A stretch of 64,000 nt of DNA from NCBI RefSeq assembly GCF_014334055.1, contig NZ_CP060490.1, positions 2,728,001-2,792,000 on the forward strand, written 5' to 3'. Numbering within the stretch: the first letter of the stretch is position 1; every line of letters starts with the position of its first letter. Both the position numbers and the translations under genes were made by a program. The notes below the pieces were generated by a model. It was not told the origin of the DNA. It saw nothing but the letters and a program-made list of their open reading frames with translations, and did not search any database. Below, in pieces: positions 1 through 7,832 of this stretch. Source of the DNA: Oscillibacter hominis (lineage in GTDB: Bacteria; Bacillota; Clostridia; Oscillospirales; Oscillospiraceae).

Positions 1-14
1 AGGAGGCGCGGAAC

Positions 15-410
15 GTGAAAAAGCAGTTGAGTTTGGCGCTGGCCCTCCTCCTGCTGGGCGGCTGCGCCGCCCCCGCCTCCTCTGCCGGCGCGTCTTCGGC
101 CGCCGGCATGGAGAGGGAGGAAATCGACCGCTGGCCGGACAATGCCTATACCGAGCGCTTGCCCGAACCGGAGGAGGGCACTCCGGACTATGTGATCGAG
201 GGGGATGGGACCTATGCCGTCTTTTGGAAGGACATCACCAGAGAGCAGGGTGAGGCGTACCTTGAAGCACTGGAAGAGGACGGGTTCTACCAGGCCGCCG
301 GGGAAAGCGGCGACGAGTCCGCCGGATTTTTGCTGCAAAAGGAGGGCACATCCGTGGCGGTCAGCTTCTGCGAGGGCGTATTGGGCCTGTCCATCAGCAT
401 AACAGAATAA
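15..410 (+). CDS. Small secreted lipoprotein, unknown function
   Basis: A GTG start lies 8 bases after AGGAGG (1-6). The 131-aa product has a short basic N-terminus, a leucine-rich hydrophobic stretch and a lipobox LGGC with the lipidated cysteine at residue 17, so it should be tethered to the outer face of the membrane. An Ala/Ser linker follows, then an acidic domain of about 80 residues rich in aromatic and Glu/Asp residues. I do not recognise the family with certainty. It is the last gene before a strong bidirectional terminator. The AGGAGG begins at base 1, so upstream operon partners are outside the window. Confidence 0.75.
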   Translation: MKKQLSLALALLLLGGCAAPASSAGASSAAGMEREEIDRWPDNAYTERLPEPEEGTPDYVIEGDGTYAVFWKDITREQGEAYLEALEEDGFYQAAGESGDESAGFLLQKEGTSVAVSFCEGVLGLSISITE

Positions 411-442
411 AAAAGCGTCCTGCCGCGGCAGGACGCTTTTTT
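411..442. terminator. Bidirectional intrinsic terminator
   Basis: A perfect hairpin (AAAAGCGTCCTGCC pairing with GGCAGGACGCTTTT) is flanked by A- and T-runs on both sides. It ends both the lipoprotein gene and the convergent DUF3842 gene, whose stop codon lies at 441-443. Confidence 0.9.
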
Positions 443-857
443 AGTTCAGTTTTTCCAAAACCAGTTCCGCCGCCTGTTCCACCAGGGCGGAGACCGGCAG
501 GTCCTCCGCGCCTACCACCAGCTTGCTGCACCGGCTTCCCACCGGCAACAGGAGCTTTTCCCCGGGGCTTTGGCCCACGGCCACGGCCATTGCGGGGGTG
601 ATCTCCCCAAGGAGGGAGTCGGCGATGACGATGCCGATGGGGCCGACGATCAGCTCTGCCGTCCGGCAGCATACCATCACCGCGTTTTCTCCGGTGGCTA
701 TGTGATCCGGCTTAGCCTTGGACATGGCGGAAGTGGCCAGGCCGTTGGTGCCCACGGCAGTGATCTCCGCCTCCGGGCAGCGGACTCGGATGGCCTCGAT
801 GAGGCTGCGGCCCAACTTCCCGCCCTGGCCGTCAATGACTAAAATCTTATTTCGCAT
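441..857 (-). CDS. DUF3842 family protein
   Basis: The 138-aa soluble protein begins KILVIDGQGGKLG, a beta-strand plus glycine-rich loop like the start of a Rossmann fold. Conserved blocks follow around AVGTNGLATSAM and IGIVIADSLLGEITP. This matches DUF3842, a family common in Clostridia with no established function. The ATG at 857 was chosen over upstream codons because GGGAGG precedes it and homology starts there. The nucleotide-binding-like N-terminus suggests a regulatory or redox role, but that is only an inference. Confidence 0.8.
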   Translation of the reverse strand: MRNKILVIDGQGGKLGRSLIEAIRVRCPEAEITAVGTNGLATSAMSKAKPDHIATGENAVMVCCRTAELIVGPIGIVIADSLLGEITPAMAVAVGQSPGEKLLLPVGSRCSKLVVGAEDLPVSALVEQAAELVLEKLN

Positions 858-908
858 CTCTGCATCCCTCCCATGTTCAGTATAGCAAACTGGGATGGAC
901 GACCGCAA

Positions 909-1088
909 CTATTTTTCCCTGTCCAGGGAGGAAACGATTTGGCGGACTTCCTGGATGGATTCGGACAGGGCGCTGAGATGAGCCGGGTCCACACGTTCCC
1001 CGGTTTCCGACAAGTGCTGGGCTGTCTGCTCCATCTGGGATAAAAGCGGTGCAACAGCAGACCCTATCTGATCCTGCCAATCACTCAT
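909..1088 (-). CDS. Small helical protein, unknown function
   Basis: The 59-aa product begins MSDWQDQIGSAV. It is hydrophilic and predicted to be almost entirely helical, with heptad-like spacing of Leu/Val/Ile, so a small coiled-coil is likely. The ATG at 1088 follows GGGAGGT at good spacing. It lies 51 bases upstream of the DUF3842 start on the same strand and is probably co-transcribed. I do not recognise a family. Confidence 0.6.
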   Translation of the reverse strand: MSDWQDQIGSAVAPLLSQMEQTAQHLSETGERVDPAHLSALSESIQEVRQIVSSLDREK

Positions 1089-1224
1089 AAAATCGACCTC
1101 CCATTCAGAATGCCAGCAACCGGTGAACCCGCCTATACACATTCAGTATACACGAGCAGAAAAAGCACATTGTGTCGAAATTTGTCGAACTGCCCTCTGG
1201 AAGGGCGAAGTGCGGCAGAAAATC

Positions 1225-1253
1225 TTGTGTTTGGGCAATCCGCATGCTACACT
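1225..1253 (+). promoter_or_regulatory. Putative sigma-A promoter for the MBL hydrolase
   Basis: TTGTGT at 1225-1230, a 17-base spacer and TACACT at 1248-1253 preceded by TGC (extended -10). It lies 24 bases before the MBL gene. Confidence 0.5.
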
Positions 1254-1276
1254 TGAAAAAACCGGAGACAGGAGGG

Positions 1277-2167
1277 ATGAACGTGTATGAACTGATCCAG
1301 GCTGGCGAGCGCACCTACTATGTGGACAGCCCATCCAAGGTGGGCATCTTCCGGACGGAGGACAATACCGTCTGCCTCATAGACAGCGGCAGCGACAAGG
1401 ACGGGGCCAAAAAGGTCCTGCGTCATCTGGAGGCCAACGATTGGAAGGTGCGATCGGTGCTGTGCACCCACTCCCATGCCGACCACACCGGCGGCGCCGC
1501 GCTGCTGCGCCAGCGCACCGGCTGCCGAGTCTTTGCGCCCGGCGTGGACCTGGACTTCACCCGCCACCCGGTGCTGGAGCCCTCCTTCCTCTACGGGGGC
1601 TATCCCGCGGCCGCGCTGCGGAACAAGTTCCTGATGGCCCAGCCCTGTGACGCGGAGGAGCTGACGGAGCAGGTGCTGCCGGAGGGCCTGGAGCTGCTGC
1701 GCCTGGACGGACACTCCTTCTCCATGGCGGCCTTCCGGACAGAGGACGACGTGTGGTTCCTGGCCGACAGCGTGGCCAGTGAGGCGGTGCTGAAAAAATA
1801 TCACATCCCATTTCTCTATGATGTGGAGGGATATCTCAGGGGGCTGGATGAGGTGGAGCGCCTTACAGGGAGGCTGTTTATTCCATCCCACGCCCCGGCG
1901 GTGGAGGACATCCGCCCCCTGGCCCAGGCGAACCGGGCCAAGGTACGGGAGATTCTGAGCGTCCTCAAGGAACTGAGCGCCCATGGGGCGGCGTTTGAAG
2001 AACTGCTGAAGGGCCTGTTCGACCGGTACGGCCTCACCATGGACTGGAACCAGTATGTGCTGGTGGGGAGCACGGTGCGCTCCTGCCTGAGCTTCTTATT
2101 GGATCGGGGCATGGTGGAGACGCGGTTCGCAGACAACCGGCTGGTGTGGCAGGCAGCTGAAAAATAG
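1277..2167 (+). CDS. MBL fold metallo-hydrolase
   Basis: The metallo-beta-lactamase signature is THSHADHTGG (HxHxDH) near residue 64, with further metal ligands expected in the DGHSFS and SHAP segments. The 296-aa length suits a single-domain MBL hydrolase with a C-terminal helical extension. The substrate cannot be read from sequence. The start is ambiguous: ATG 1277 sits directly against AGGAGGG, whereas in-frame GTG 1283 has ideal spacing from it, so translation may begin at VYELIQ. The gene stands alone between its own promoter and a terminator. Confidence 0.85.
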   Translation: MNVYELIQAGERTYYVDSPSKVGIFRTEDNTVCLIDSGSDKDGAKKVLRHLEANDWKVRSVLCTHSHADHTGGAALLRQRTGCRVFAPGVDLDFTRHPVLEPSFLYGGYPAAALRNKFLMAQPCDAEELTEQVLPEGLELLRLDGHSFSMAAFRTEDDVWFLADSVASEAVLKKYHIPFLYDVEGYLRGLDEVERLTGRLFIPSHAPAVEDIRPLAQANRAKVREILSVLKELSAHGAAFEELLKGLFDRYGLTMDWNQYVLVGSTVRSCLSFLLDRGMVETRFADNRLVWQAAEK

Positions 2168-2168
2168 G

Positions 2169-2198
2169 GAAGAGGCCGGATGATCCGGCCTCTTTTTT
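2169..2198 (+). terminator. Intrinsic terminator
   Basis: The hairpin AGAGGCCGGA/TCCGGCCTCT is followed by TTTTTT directly downstream of the MBL hydrolase stop codon. Confidence 0.9.
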
Positions 2199-2226
2199 GC
2201 GCTGAAATGGACCGGAAACCTTGCCC

Positions 2227-4593
2227 TTAAGACGGGAATATGCCGTACTTCACCTGCACCCGTTCCAACTTCTCCACCACCGGGTCGGCAAAGAACCAGA
2301 GGAACAGCGCGGTTGCCCCCGCGTGGAGGAGATTGAAGGGCAGGCCGGTGAGGTAGTAGGAGCACAGGGCCCCCCAGCTGGGCTGGGCCAGCCACATCAG
2401 GGCCGAGCCGGTGTCCAGAAGAAGCCCGCAGACCACCAGGGCGGAAAAGGCGCCGTACACGCACAGCGGAAGGCGGCGCCTGGGCCTTCCCCGGAACAGG
2501 ATTCCGGGCAGAAAGCCGGACAGCCCAAAGGCAAACATCTGCCATGGCGTCCAGGGGCCCTGGCCGAAAAACAAATTGGAGACGAACATGGTCAGCGCGC
2601 CCACCAAAAAGCCGCTCTCCGGGCCAAAGCAGGCGCCAGCCACCACACACAGCGCCGCCACCGGCTTCACCTGGGGCAGCATATACAGCGCCGCCCGGCC
2701 GGCCACGCCAAGGGCGCACAGCGAGGAGAGCAGGAGGACCTCCCGGGCCCGGGGCCTGCGGCGCTCCAAGGTTAGGAAAACCGGGAGCATGGACTCGAGG
2801 ATCACAGCAAGGCTGATGAAATAGTACTTCCGGTCCCCCAGCAGAAAGACGCCGGCCGCCACAGTGGCAGGGATCAAAAGGAGGAGCGTCAGATAGGAGG
2901 CCGGATGGACGGGCGGCCGCGCCCGCGGCGCTTTGTTAAGCGGCTGGGCCCCGGTTTTCGCGGCCTGGGGCGGCACTGAGGGCGGTGGAAGGAGGGGCTC
3001 CTCCCGGCCGCCGCAGACGGCGATCAGCTCCTCCGGCAGCAGCGCCCCGGGGACAATGGACCGGGCCATCCGCCCGGCGGCCGTGGTATAGGTGGCATTG
3101 GCGGAGAACAGGCGGCGGGGCGTATCCTCGCTGACCACGGCCCCGTCGAAGAGGAAGGCGCACCGGTGGGCGCAGCGGACGCAGAAGTCGATGTCGTGGG
3201 AAGCCAGCACCACCGTGACCCCCCGGCCGCACAAATGCTTTAGGATGTCGCAGAGCGACCGGCGGAAGGATTCGTCCAGCCCGTGGGTGGGTTCGTCCAA
3301 CAGCAGCAGCTCCGGCCGGCGCAGCAGTACCTTGGCCAGGGCGGCGCGCTGCTGTTCGCCGCCGGATAGGTCATAGGGGTGGCGGCAAAGGAGATGCTGC
3401 AGGCCGCAGAGCGCCACCACCTCCTCAACACGCGCTTCCGGCTCCGGCAGCTTTGCTGCCGCTTCCCGGAGGTCCAGCTCCACGGTTTTGGCGGTGAAGA
3501 GGAGCTGGGGGTCCTGGGGCAGAAGGCCCACTTCGGCGACGGCGCTGCGGCGCACCGTGCCCCGCTGGGGCTGGAGCTGGCCGGAGAGCAGCCGCAGCAG
3601 CGTGCTCTTTCCGCCGCCGTTGCCGCCCACCACGGCAAGGCACTCGCCCCGGCCCACGGTGAGGGTGAGGCCACGCAGCACGTCGGTGCCCTCCCGCTCA
3701 TAGCGGAACCAGGCCTCCTCCATCTGGAGGAGGGGGGGTGTCCCCGGCCGCTGGGGCTCGGGCGGCAGAGGGAGGCTGTGAGGCGTCTTCAGGAGGAAGG
3801 CGCGGCCCTCGGCAATGGTGACCGGACAGGGAAGGGGGGAGTCCAGGCCAGCCCAGACCCGCATGGGCGCGGGCAGGGCCGCGCACAGGGGATGGCGGAG
3901 GGAACGCAGCGCCGCTCCCGCCTCCCGGGGCGTCCCGTCGGCGATGACCCGGCCGCCCTCCAGGGTCAGGAGGCGGCCGGACAGAGGCACCGCTTCCTCC
4001 AGGTGGTGCTCCGAGAGCAAAATGGCCGTGCCAAGCTCCCGGTTCAGCCGGCTCAGAGCCTCTAAGAAGTGGGCTGCGGCCACAGGATCCAGCTGGGCGG
4101 TCGGCTCGTCTAACAGCAGCAGCTCCGGCTGCATCACCACGGCGGAGGCCAGGGCCAGCAGCTGCTTCTGACCTCCGGAGAGGCTGGAGACCTCCCGGTG
4201 GAACCAGTGCTGGATGCCGAAAAAGGCGGCGGTTTCCGCCACCCGGGAGCGGATTTCCCCGGTTGGAAGGCCCAGGCTCTCCAGACCAAAGGCCAGCTCA
4301 TGCCACACCTTGTCGGTGACGGCGCCGTTCTCCGGCGACTGGCCAACAAAGCCGATCAGCATACTGTCCTCCCGGAGGGTGAGCTTCTCCCGGCCCGCCA
4401 CAAGCCGCTTCCCCGTCAGGGAGCCCGTGGGGGTCAGGGAGGGCTTGAGGCAGCGCAGCAGCGTGGTCTTGCCGCTGCCGGAGAGGCCGCAGAGGGTGAC
4501 GAATTCGCCCGGCGCCACAGTGAGCGACACGTCCCGCAGAGCGGGGGAGGCGGAGCCGGGATAGGTGAAATTTAGATGTTCCAGCGTGACCAA
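2227..4593 (-). CDS. ECF transporter fusion: two ABC ATPases plus S-component
   Basis: This 788-aa fusion combines both energising ATPases and the substrate-binding membrane subunit of an energy-coupling factor importer. ABC domain 1 (about 1-225) has Walker A GLSGSGKT near 37, signature LSGGQ at 138 and Walker B LLLLDEP near 160. ABC domain 2 (about 288-515) has Walker A GGNGGGKS, signature LSGGEQQR near 409 and LLLLDEP near 430. Residues about 563-788 hold about six membrane segments of the S-component type. The start is TTG at 4593, since AGGAGG precedes it by 7 bases; the longer upstream reading frame only mirrors the T-component gene, whose end it overlaps by 22 bases. Known ECF systems usually encode A, A' and S separately. 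The riboswitch upstream of the operon makes cobalamin or a related corrinoid the best substrate guess. Confidence 0.88.
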   Translation of the reverse strand: MVTLEHLNFTYPGSASPALRDVSLTVAPGEFVTLCGLSGSGKTTLLRCLKPSLTPTGSLTGKRLVAGREKLTLREDSMLIGFVGQSPENGAVTDKVWHELAFGLESLGLPTGEIRSRVAETAAFFGIQHWFHREVSSLSGGQKQLLALASAVVMQPELLLLDEPTAQLDPVAAAHFLEALSRLNRELGTAILLSEHHLEEAVPLSGRLLTLEGGRVIADGTPREAGAALRSLRHPLCAALPAPMRVWAGLDSPLPCPVTIAEGRAFLLKTPHSLPLPPEPQRPGTPPLLQMEEAWFRYEREGTDVLRGLTLTVGRGECLAVVGGNGGGKSTLLRLLSGQLQPQRGTVRRSAVAEVGLLPQDPQLLFTAKTVELDLREAAAKLPEPEARVEEVVALCGLQHLLCRHPYDLSGGEQQRAALAKVLLRRPELLLLDEPTHGLDESFRRSLCDILKHLCGRGVTVVLASHDIDFCVRCAHRCAFLFDGAVVSEDTPRRLFSANATYTTAAGRMARSIVPGALLPEELIAVCGGREEPLLPPPSVPPQAAKTGAQPLNKAPRARPPVHPASYLTLLLLIPATVAAGVFLLGDRKYYFISLAVILESMLPVFLTLERRRPRAREVLLLSSLCALGVAGRAALYMLPQVKPVAALCVVAGACFGPESGFLVGALTMFVSNLFFGQGPWTPWQMFAFGLSGFLPGILFRGRPRRRLPLCVYGAFSALVVCGLLLDTGSALMWLAQPSWGALCSYYLTGLPFNLLHAGATALFLWFFADPVVEKLERVQVKYGIFPS

Positions 4594-5447
4594 ACCCGTT
4601 CCTCCTTTCGTTCCAGCCAGACCGGGATGAGGCAAATCGTCAGGTAGGCGCAGACGGCAAGGGCGGTGCGCCAGTCCAGTGTCCCGCCCAGGGCGGGATA
4701 GTAGGTCCACTTCAAGCCGCCCCATGCGCCAAGCGCTCCGGTGAGCAGGAGCGCTGCGGCAAGAAAAAGCAAAAGCCCCTTGTCCCGGCGCTCCAGGCGG
4801 TAGAGGGAGAAGGCGGTGCGCCCGCGGAGGCCGTAGCCCCTTGCGCGCATGGAGTCCGCCGTGTCCACCGCATTTTCCAGCGCCCAGGTCAAAAGGATGG
4901 AGAGCGTCCCGGCCCCGGCCCGGACGCGGCCCAAAAGGCCCTTGGGCGGTCCATACAGTCCCTGCTGGGCCTGGGCGATGCGCCGGGCCTGGCGGCGGAA
5001 CCGGGGGATGGATCGCAGCGTCATGGAGAGAAGCAGCGAGAGGGACGGAGCCGCCCGGCCGAAGAGGTAGAGCACCTTGTCCGAGGTCATCACATGGCTG
5101 AGGCAGGCGCACCAGAGCAAAACAGCCGACAGCATCCACCCGGAGGCCAGGCCGAAAATGAGAGACTCCAGCGTCAGGGGGTTGCCGGATGGGAGGTACG
5201 CCAGGATGGTGACGCCCCGGTGGTTGAAGGCCGGATTGAAAATCAGTGCCGCAAGGGCAACCGGCGCGATCCACGCAAGCCGCCGCAGGGTTTCCCGCCC
5301 GCCTAACAGCGTGACGGAGCAGCAGAGGGCACCGAAAAAGCCGGCAACAAGCAGCGCCGGATGCATCACCACGGCGCCAAAGCCCAGCACCGACCCGAAG
5401 TAGAGCAGGCTGACGGCCGGATGCACGGAGTCAAAGGCCCGGCTCAC
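4572..5447 (-). CDS. ECF transporter T-component (CbiQ/EcfT family)
   Basis: This transmembrane coupling protein has several hydrophobic segments in the first 140 residues, a cytosolic stretch with the EcfT-type Ala-Arg-Gly motif in SMRARGYG, and two more C-terminal membrane segments. It should link the ATPase pair to the S-component encoded by the next gene. The GTG at 5447 overlaps the TGA of the upstream lipoprotein (GTGA) and has GGAG 7 bases upstream. A GTG two codons earlier (5453) is possible but badly spaced. The product is 291 aa, normal for CbiQ/EcfT. Confidence 0.85.
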   Translation of the reverse strand: MSRAFDSVHPAVSLLYFGSVLGFGAVVMHPALLVAGFFGALCCSVTLLGGRETLRRLAWIAPVALAALIFNPAFNHRGVTILAYLPSGNPLTLESLIFGLASGWMLSAVLLWCACLSHVMTSDKVLYLFGRAAPSLSLLLSMTLRSIPRFRRQARRIAQAQQGLYGPPKGLLGRVRAGAGTLSILLTWALENAVDTADSMRARGYGLRGRTAFSLYRLERRDKGLLLFLAAALLLTGALGAWGGLKWTYYPALGGTLDWRTALAVCAYLTICLIPVWLERKEERVWSRWNI

Positions 5448-6202
5448 GACCACGCTCCGTTGTCTCCGCCCACATCCGCGCCCAAGTCGCAGGTATACTG
5501 CCAGACCACGCTGTCCCCGTCCTGAAGCGTATAGCGGGAGGAGCCGTAGTTGGGGAACTCCCCGTTGACCGAGTAAACCCAGCCGGAGAGAGGGCCGCCG
5601 TCGAACTCATAGAGGTTGCCGATGCCCTCAATGTAGGCGGAGTGGTAAAAGGGTGTATTGACGTATTCCAGGTGGGTCTTGGAGGACTGCATCTCACGGA
5701 GCAGCACGTCAAAGACGCTCTCTCCCTCGGTAAAGGACACGGTCTGCTCCGCCCACAGCACGCCGTCGGAGGGCACCAGGTCCCGCTTGGCCTCCTCCAT
5801 GTCCTCGAGGTGATCCAACAGCGTGCCGCAGTGGACCGTTAGGGTGCAGGTGGGGGCGGCCGGTTCCTCTTGAGGCACGTCGGCGCCCCCTGAAGAAGCA
5901 CTGCCGGAAGACGATCCTCCGGGAGAAGCGGCGCCGGAGGGGGCCGCTTTGGACGGGGGCTCGCCAGGGGAACGGGACGGGGCGGGGTCTGAAGGTGTGG
6001 ACGCCTCCTGGGCGTCGGAGGACGCGGGAGGCTTCATTTCGGCGAAAGCCCCTTCGGAGGAGGCCGGGTTCTCCGCCGGCGCGGAGGAAACGGGAGGGTT
6101 TACAGCCTGGGAGGGCAGGGCATCCCCGCGGTCCGCGCCGCATCCGGCCAAAAGGCACAGCGCCAGCAGCAGGGGCAGGGCGGTGGAAATCAATCGGTTC
6201 AA
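5444..6202 (-). CDS. DUF4430 (transcobalamin C-terminal-like) lipoprotein
   Basis: The product is a 252-aa lipoprotein with lipobox LAGC and cysteine at residue 21. A long Ser/Pro/Ala/Glu linker (about 30-130) is followed by one DUF4430 domain (about 132-245) showing the typical SVFDVLLREM helix and the GGPLSGWVYSVNG and DGDSVVWQY strands. DUF4430 is the bacterial counterpart of the beta domain that closes over cobalamin in transcobalamin and intrinsic factor. The start is TTG 6202 behind GGAAGGAAG. Its position between the surface proteins and the ECF T-component suggests it delivers ligand from the wall to the membrane S-component (inference). Confidence 0.85.
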   Translation of the reverse strand: MNRLISTALPLLLALCLLAGCGADRGDALPSQAVNPPVSSAPAENPASSEGAFAEMKPPASSDAQEASTPSDPAPSRSPGEPPSKAAPSGAASPGGSSSGSASSGGADVPQEEPAAPTCTLTVHCGTLLDHLEDMEEAKRDLVPSDGVLWAEQTVSFTEGESVFDVLLREMQSSKTHLEYVNTPFYHSAYIEGIGNLYEFDGGPLSGWVYSVNGEFPNYGSSRYTLQDGDSVVWQYTCDLGADVGGDNGAWS

Positions 6203-6219
6203 ATGTCTTCCTTCCTTCT

Positions 6220-7818
6220 TTATTGGACAAACGGGCTCTTCAACAGCGCATAGATGCTTTCGGCGATCTCCAGCCGGGTGATGGGGGCTCCGGGCCGTAT
6301 CTCCTGCTCCGTGCCGCCTAAGAGGCCGTTTTGGAGGCACAGCGCCAGGGAGGGCAGGGCCCACTGGCCGCAGCGCCCGGAGTCCTGATATGGGTCAAGG
6401 ATGGAGCGCTGGCAGGAGGAGCTGAAGCCCACGGCGCGCATGGACGCGAACTGGGCGGCGCGGGCGATCATCACCGCGGCTTCCTGCCGCGTGATGGTGC
6501 CGCTGGGGGAGAACGCGGTTAAGGAGGTGCCCTTTACGATGCCGCAGCCGTAGAGCGGCGCCACATAGGCGGCGCACCAGCCGGGAAGGTCGGTGAACGG
6601 GGTCTTCTCCCCATCGCCCTCAAGCCCCAGGGCGCGGCAGAGAACGGCGCAGAACTCCGCTCGGGTCATGGAGTCTCCGGGAGCAAAGGAGCCGTCGCCG
6701 CGGCCGGTGAACACGCCCCGCCGGGTCAGCACCTCCACGGCCTCCCGCTGGGATTCGGTGAGGCCGCCTAAGTCCGGATAGTCCACGATTAAATTGGCCT
6801 CAGCGCTCAGATGGACCGCCGGGTTGTACTGAAGAGGCCCTCCGGCACTGCGCACGCCCATGTGGTAAAAGGAGGAGAGGCCCTCGCTCCGGCGCATCAG
6901 GGCCGAGAGGGCGCACAGGGCCTGCTCCGTGGCCATCTGGTCGGCGCCGCCCCCGGCGGTGTGGGCAAAGGACCCGTCGGGCCGGGCAAAGCTTAGCAGG
7001 GCATCCACAGGGGTTTTGCCGCTGCGGGTGAGGAGGGACTGCTCTTTCCCCAATTCCGCAAGGGCCATGACCACCTGGGCGCAGGATTCGGCGTTGGCGG
7101 GAGTGCCGAAGGAACCGTCCTCACGCTGTATCCCAGCAAGGCATTTTAGTCCCGCCTCAATGGCGCTGTCCACACCGGCCTCCACTCCCTGATAAGGGGA
7201 GAGGGCGGTCAGCGCCATGGCCGTCAGGTCCGCATCGGCTGGCTCCCGCCCAGCAAGCGACCAGCCCCCGCTGGGAAGCTGGGCGGAGAGCACCTCCTCC
7301 CGGTACCAGTCCAGGGCCGGGACCACGGTCCCGTCCGCATCCGCGTCGTAGAGCGCGCACTGATCCAGGGCCTGGGCGGCGATCAGGGCCCAGGCGGCGC
7401 CGTTGACGCCCTGGCGGGTGACGGAGGAGCGGTCTGAGAGGACGGTCAGCAGGTCATAGCCGCCCACGGAGCGCACATCCGCGCCCATGGACTTGAGGGC
7501 CAGGATTACCCGGCTGTATTCGGTGTACTTGGTGGAGCTGAGCACCCCGCCATGTTCCTTGAAAGCATCGCTCAGGCGCTGGAGATAGCCTTCGTACCAG
7601 GACTGGGAGGAAGGCCAACCGCCCCGGCTCAGGGCCAGCACCGCCCACTCGCCGCCGATGGAGCCCACCGTGGGCTCCGGCACGGCCTCCAGGACGTAGG
7701 AGGCTGTTTTTTCCGCCGCCGCTTTCACATCGGCCATCTCGGCGGCCGGAGCCGCCGCTGTGGAGCAGAAGGCGATCAGCAGGGCAAGGAGCAGCGCATG
7801 GAGAGAACGGAGTTTCAT
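6220..7818 (-). CDS. Surface protein: prenyltransferase-like alpha/alpha barrel plus SLH domains
   Basis: This 532-aa exported protein has a signal peptide (1-25, ending APAAE). Residues about 35-315 form helical repeats containing the QxxxGSF-type turns of the prenyltransferase/squalene-cyclase barrel (LPSGGWSLAG, REDGSFGTP, RPDGSFAHT). Three SLH-like repeats follow from about 345 to 532 (GRGDGSFAPGDSMTRAEF, the next ending ITRQEAAVMIARA, and ITRLEIAESIY) and should anchor it to the cell wall. Catalytic Asp-rich motifs of true cyclases are not evident, so a binding role fits better. The alpha6/alpha6 barrel is also the N-terminal domain of transcobalamin. It lies 14 bases after the upstream surface protein gene. 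Confidence 0.82.
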   Translation of the reverse strand: MKLRSLHALLLALLIAFCSTAAAPAAEMADVKAAAEKTASYVLEAVPEPTVGSIGGEWAVLALSRGGWPSSQSWYEGYLQRLSDAFKEHGGVLSSTKYTEYSRVILALKSMGADVRSVGGYDLLTVLSDRSSVTRQGVNGAAWALIAAQALDQCALYDADADGTVVPALDWYREEVLSAQLPSGGWSLAGREPADADLTAMALTALSPYQGVEAGVDSAIEAGLKCLAGIQREDGSFGTPANAESCAQVVMALAELGKEQSLLTRSGKTPVDALLSFARPDGSFAHTAGGGADQMATEQALCALSALMRRSEGLSSFYHMGVRSAGGPLQYNPAVHLSAEANLIVDYPDLGGLTESQREAVEVLTRRGVFTGRGDGSFAPGDSMTRAEFCAVLCRALGLEGDGEKTPFTDLPGWCAAYVAPLYGCGIVKGTSLTAFSPSGTITRQEAAVMIARAAQFASMRAVGFSSSCQRSILDPYQDSGRCGQWALPSLALCLQNGLLGGTEQEIRPGAPITRLEIAESIYALLKSPFVQ

Positions 7819-7832
7819 AAAAATCCCCCTTT

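Noticed and set aside
4594..5274. N-terminal extension of the ECF fusion upstream of TTG 4593
   Set aside because: That stretch is an out-of-frame reading of the T-component gene, rich in Pro/Arg. A ribosome site sits directly before the TTG.
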